Assembly: GCF_044923475.1 (NCBI RefSeq) | Contig: NZ_CP137338.1 | Span: 1,550,001-1,614,000 of the forward strand | Source of the DNA: JAAURS01 sp044923475 | GTDB lineage: Bacteria > Cyanobacteriota > Cyanobacteriia > Thermosynechococcales > Thermosynechococcaceae | Direction: 5' to 3' | DNA: 64,000 nt | Shown here: positions 61,838 through 64,000 of the stretch, piece by piece | Position numbering within the stretch: position 1 is the first letter of the stretch | Layout: each line of letters opens with the position of its first letter | Translations under genes and position numbers: made by a program | The notes under the pieces: generated by a model | The model's input: only the letters and a program-made list of their open reading frames with translations | The model's database searches: none | What the model was told of the DNA's origin: nothing

Positions 61838-62509
61838 TTAAGGATAGGAAGATCCGTAGGAAGCCTGCGGGTTACTGCCGCGCATTGCTTGACTCCGCGC
61901 TTTTGCTTCGGCGGCGCTGGCTTTCAATGCCTGTAGGCGCGCTTCGACTTGTTTGCGCTTGCGTTTGTTGGGAGATTGCTCTGCGAGAACCTTAAGCGCG
62001 CTGCCGAGACTTTTGTAAGCATTGGGCAACGTGTAGCCAAAGCGGGTGGCAAGGGCGATCGCCTTTTCATCTGCAGCCGTGGCGTGCTCTAGGGCATTCT
62101 GCGAATTGTTGCGCTGGTAGAGCCGCCAGCCTGAAAATCCGCACAGTCCCATGGCTAAAAGCAGCAAGAGGCCATCCTGCACCCACAGCTCGCCCACCGC
62201 ACCGCCCAGACCGATGGCCAAGGCGGCCATTTCCCAACCGTCTCTGGGGATCGTGTCGTTCTGGATGCGGGCGACCTCGTGCCAAAACAGCAAATTGCGC
62301 TGATCTTTGGCGAGTTGATCCCAGCGGGCTAGATTGATCTGCACCTCGACTTGATCTTTGCCAATTTCTTCGCAAGTAATCAGGGGCGGATTGCTGGCCA
62401 TATTGGCTTCTACCGTCACCCAACTTTGCAACTCCGGCGGCAAGAGCGTTCTCAGCCGACGCAGCTCGCTCATTTCGGCCCGTGCATTAGACGTTGCAAA
62501 GGATGACAT
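61838..62509 (-). CDS. DUF3318 protein
   Basis: A 223-residue DUF3318 protein. The N-terminal part contains MSELRRLRTLLPPELQSWV, RWDQLAKDQRNLLFWHEVAR and IPRDGWEMAALAIGLGG. Two hydrophobic segments (about 90-130) and a basic helical C-terminus follow. WHE in FWHEVAR looks metalloprotease-like but no full HExxH is present. Function unknown. It is 24 bases upstream of egtB on the same strand and may be co-transcribed. Confidence 0.82.
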   Translation of the reverse strand: MSSFATSNARAEMSELRRLRTLLPPELQSWVTVEANMASNPPLITCEEIGKDQVEVQINLARWDQLAKDQRNLLFWHEVARIQNDTIPRDGWEMAALAIGLGGAVGELWVQDGLLLLLAMGLCGFSGWRLYQRNNSQNALEHATAADEKAIALATRFGYTLPNAYKSLGSALKVLAEQSPNKRKRKQVEARLQALKASAAEAKARSQAMRGSNPQASYGSSYP

Positions 62510-62665
62510 ACCTGTGGTCCACCAATTTTGACGAAAGCGTTCAATTACTATTATATGGAGTATAGCGGCCTACCCCCCTCTCCTTCCACCGCTTTGCGAT
62601 ACATTACCGTCCTTCCGATAGGGTGGATTCCCGATCCTGGGCGAACGTTTGGTTGAGGTCACAAC

Positions 62666-63475
62666 ATGGCAGCGCAATGGCAGGGATTGCTTCAAAATTT
62701 GGGAACCTGGACGGGGTCTTTTACAAAACTGTCGCCAGCAGGTGTTTGGCTCCAGGATACGCCTAGCGAAGTCGTGCTCCGGCTTTCGGAAGACGGGCAA
62801 ACGGTGTTTTTTACGCTCCAGCGCGAAGCATCCCCAGAGGTTGCGCTGCAATTCAATTATCCCGGACCCGGACTTCAGGTTCCTTTTTTTGAGAATGGGT
62901 GCTTTTCTCAAGGTTCTCTTCAGCACGCGCCCCAGGTGCGCTTTGGGGCGGAGTTTGCGCTGATCGAGGGCGATCGCCGTTTGCGCCTGGTCCAGCTCTT
63001 TGAGGCGGGTGCGGTCCTCACCGACCTCACTCTCATCCGCGAATGTCGTGCGGGGAACGAGGCGGAGTCTCCCCCGCTAACGGCGGATGCGTTGGTTGGG
63101 GTTTGGGAAGGGGAAGCGGTCACGCTCTATGCCGATAATCGATCGCCCAATGTGATTCAAACTCATCTTGCGGTGGAGCGGGAGGGCGATCGCCTCACCC
63201 AAGCTCTCCAGTTTGGCAGCCATAGGATTCAGTCCTCAGCTCGGATCGATGGGAATTGCCTGCACTTTAACGAAGGCGCTCAGCCGATGCAGCTTTTGTG
63301 TTTGCCAGGGGGTGCCTCGGCATTATTTCCCCAGCAGATTCAGCCGCGAACGCCGTTTGCGATCGAGGCGGGGTGGTTGGTGGAGCCGAGGTTGAGGAAG
63401 CGGATGGTGCGGAGTTATGGCGATCGGGGAGAATGGGTCAGCATTACGCTGGTGACGGAGCGTAAAATAGATTAG
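62666..63475 (+). CDS. DUF3598 family protein
   Basis: A 269-residue DUF3598 protein with the usual opening QWQGLLQNLGTWTGSFTKLS and DTPSEVVLRLSEDGQTV, and a second half containing LVGVWEGEAVTLY and CLPGGASALFPQQIQPRTPF. The family has a lipocalin-like beta structure related to cyanobacterial S/T/CpeT-like folds; I cannot give a function. TGAGGT in front supports the start. It is divergent from DUF3318. Confidence 0.82.
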   Translation: MAAQWQGLLQNLGTWTGSFTKLSPAGVWLQDTPSEVVLRLSEDGQTVFFTLQREASPEVALQFNYPGPGLQVPFFENGCFSQGSLQHAPQVRFGAEFALIEGDRRLRLVQLFEAGAVLTDLTLIRECRAGNEAESPPLTADALVGVWEGEAVTLYADNRSPNVIQTHLAVEREGDRLTQALQFGSHRIQSSARIDGNCLHFNEGAQPMQLLCLPGGASALFPQQIQPRTPFAIEAGWLVEPRLRKRMVRSYGDRGEWVSITLVTERKID

Positions 63476-63515
63476 GGATAATCGAAGCACTGTAATTTGC
63501 CCCTCAAAGCGCACC

Positions 63516-63926
63516 ATGGTACAAATCACCATTGAAGTTTCAGACGAACTAGCTCAGCGGTTAGAGCCTTTTCAAGATCGGCTTTCTCAACTTTTTACAC
63601 GTCTGATTTCGGCTACGTTGCCAGGGATGACAGCTTCTGAATTAGGGCTTCCGGTTGCTGCGGTTGAGCCACCTCCCACCTATCAGGAAGTTTTAGATTT
63701 TTTGGTGAGCCAACCTACTTCAGAGCAAATTCTGGGTTACAAAGTATCGGAATCCGCTCAGTTGCGACTCCAAACTCTGCTTGAGAAAAATCGCGAGGCA
63801 GCGCTCAGTGCCTCAGAGACTTCGGAGCTAGACCTTTACGAACAGTTAGATTCTCTGATGGCCATGCTCAAAATCAGAGCCTATGCTTCAACCTATCCGA
63901 AACAAGATAGATTGCCTTCGGTATGA
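63516..63926 (+). CDS. Small protein, possible antitoxin, unknown
   Basis: A 136-residue protein with a short amphipathic start (MVQITIEVSDELAQRLEPFQ) like many antitoxins, then helical, acidic segments without a recognised domain. The stop overlaps the start of an HNH-like gene by four bases (ATGA), a coupling often seen in toxin-antitoxin or addiction pairs. I have no direct evidence for toxicity control, so the antitoxin idea is only contextual. Confidence 0.55.
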   Translation: MVQITIEVSDELAQRLEPFQDRLSQLFTRLISATLPGMTASELGLPVAAVEPPPTYQEVLDFLVSQPTSEQILGYKVSESAQLRLQTLLEKNREAALSASETSELDLYEQLDSLMAMLKIRAYASTYPKQDRLPSV

Positions 63927-64000
63927 GTGTTTATGTGTCTGCTGCACTACGGCAGCAGGTTATTGACCGAGCGCAAAGCTATTGCGAATACTGTCTTTTG
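63923..64000 (+). CDS. HNH endonuclease-like gene, cut by the window edge
   Basis: Only 26 codons are visible: MSVYVSAALRQQVIDRAQSY then CEYCLL. The VIxRAxxxCEYC pattern is the usual N-terminus of small HNH endonucleases, where the two cysteines start a zinc ribbon. The ATG overlaps the preceding stop as ATGA, so the two genes are translationally coupled. The catalytic HNH part lies outside the window. Confidence 0.65.
   Translation, partial: MSVYVSAALRQQVIDRAQSYCEYCLL

Overview
The window comes from a cyanobacterium. It carries two small photosystem II genes (psbI, psb30), the catalytic chain of ferredoxin-thioredoxin reductase, an SLH/OprB-type porin, many cyanobacterium-restricted families (DUF3769, DUF2605, DUF2973, DUF1816, DUF3318, DUF3598, DUF6816, COP23), cyanobacteriochrome-like GAF domains, and very frequent HIP1 octamers (GCGATCGC) inside and between genes. 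The genus cannot be fixed from the sequence. Most of the window looks like GC-rich chromosomal core; about 24-31 kb and 36-38 kb are visibly more AT-rich. All family names come from recognising motifs by eye, not from a search.

Layout. 0-4.7 kb: psbI, an LptD/OstA-like outer-membrane protein, ribD, a secreted DUF2141 protein. 4.7-9.6 kb: a three-gene xanthine dehydrogenase-type operon (FeS/FAD subunit, molybdenum subunit, XdhC-like chaperone). 9.6-10.7 kb: two small membrane proteins and a decayed coding remnant. 10.7-16.6 kb: sucrose synthase followed by a GH65 disaccharide phosphorylase fused to beta-phosphoglucomutase, which suggests a sugar-turnover unit feeding UDP-glucose and glucose-6-phosphate. 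16.8-24.1 kb: Ser/Thr kinase with SH3-like tail, VanY-type carboxypeptidase, psb30, recJ, Spx-like protein, a second DUF2141 protein, a PfkB kinase.

24.1-31.05 kb is an accessory island. Three toxin-antitoxin-type modules (AbiEi/AbiEii; HicB-like antitoxin plus PIN toxin; UPF0175 plus DUF3368 PIN) are separated by pieces of one mosaic HIP1-rich repeat. The island also holds a truncated second antitoxin copy, a broken DUF2087 gene and a multiply interrupted IS1634-like transposase, with bioA and ogt in between. A 48-base composite palindrome lies directly in front of abiEi.

31-36 kb: ABC ATPase plus DUF445, then DUF2605, DUF2973 and a GTPase-like protein. 36-42 kb is an export cluster: porin, a small secreted protein with an internal duplication, a trypsin-like protease with a 48-base tandem-repeat coiled coil and TPRs, a COP23 protein and a second trypsin-like protease. 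Two of these share a Cys-flanked RINTIV motif. 42-47.5 kb: DUF309, ftrC, an unusual DUF1400-hydrolase/solute-binding fusion, an AI-2E family transporter, and a metallo-hydrolase-fold protein with a degenerate metal motif.

47.6-60.5 kb is a signalling region: a REC-wHTH-HPt-REC-REC regulator, a GAF-PAS-GAF-PAS histidine kinase whose first GAF has a DXCF-like cysteine pair, two single receivers (the second with Glu replacing the phospho-Asp), and on the opposite strand a hybrid kinase translationally coupled to a REC-GGDEF-EAL protein. moaE (molybdopterin synthase) sits between these blocks and may support the Mo enzyme at the left end. The window closes with egtB, DUF3318, DUF3598 and a small gene overlapping a truncated HNH-like gene at the right edge.
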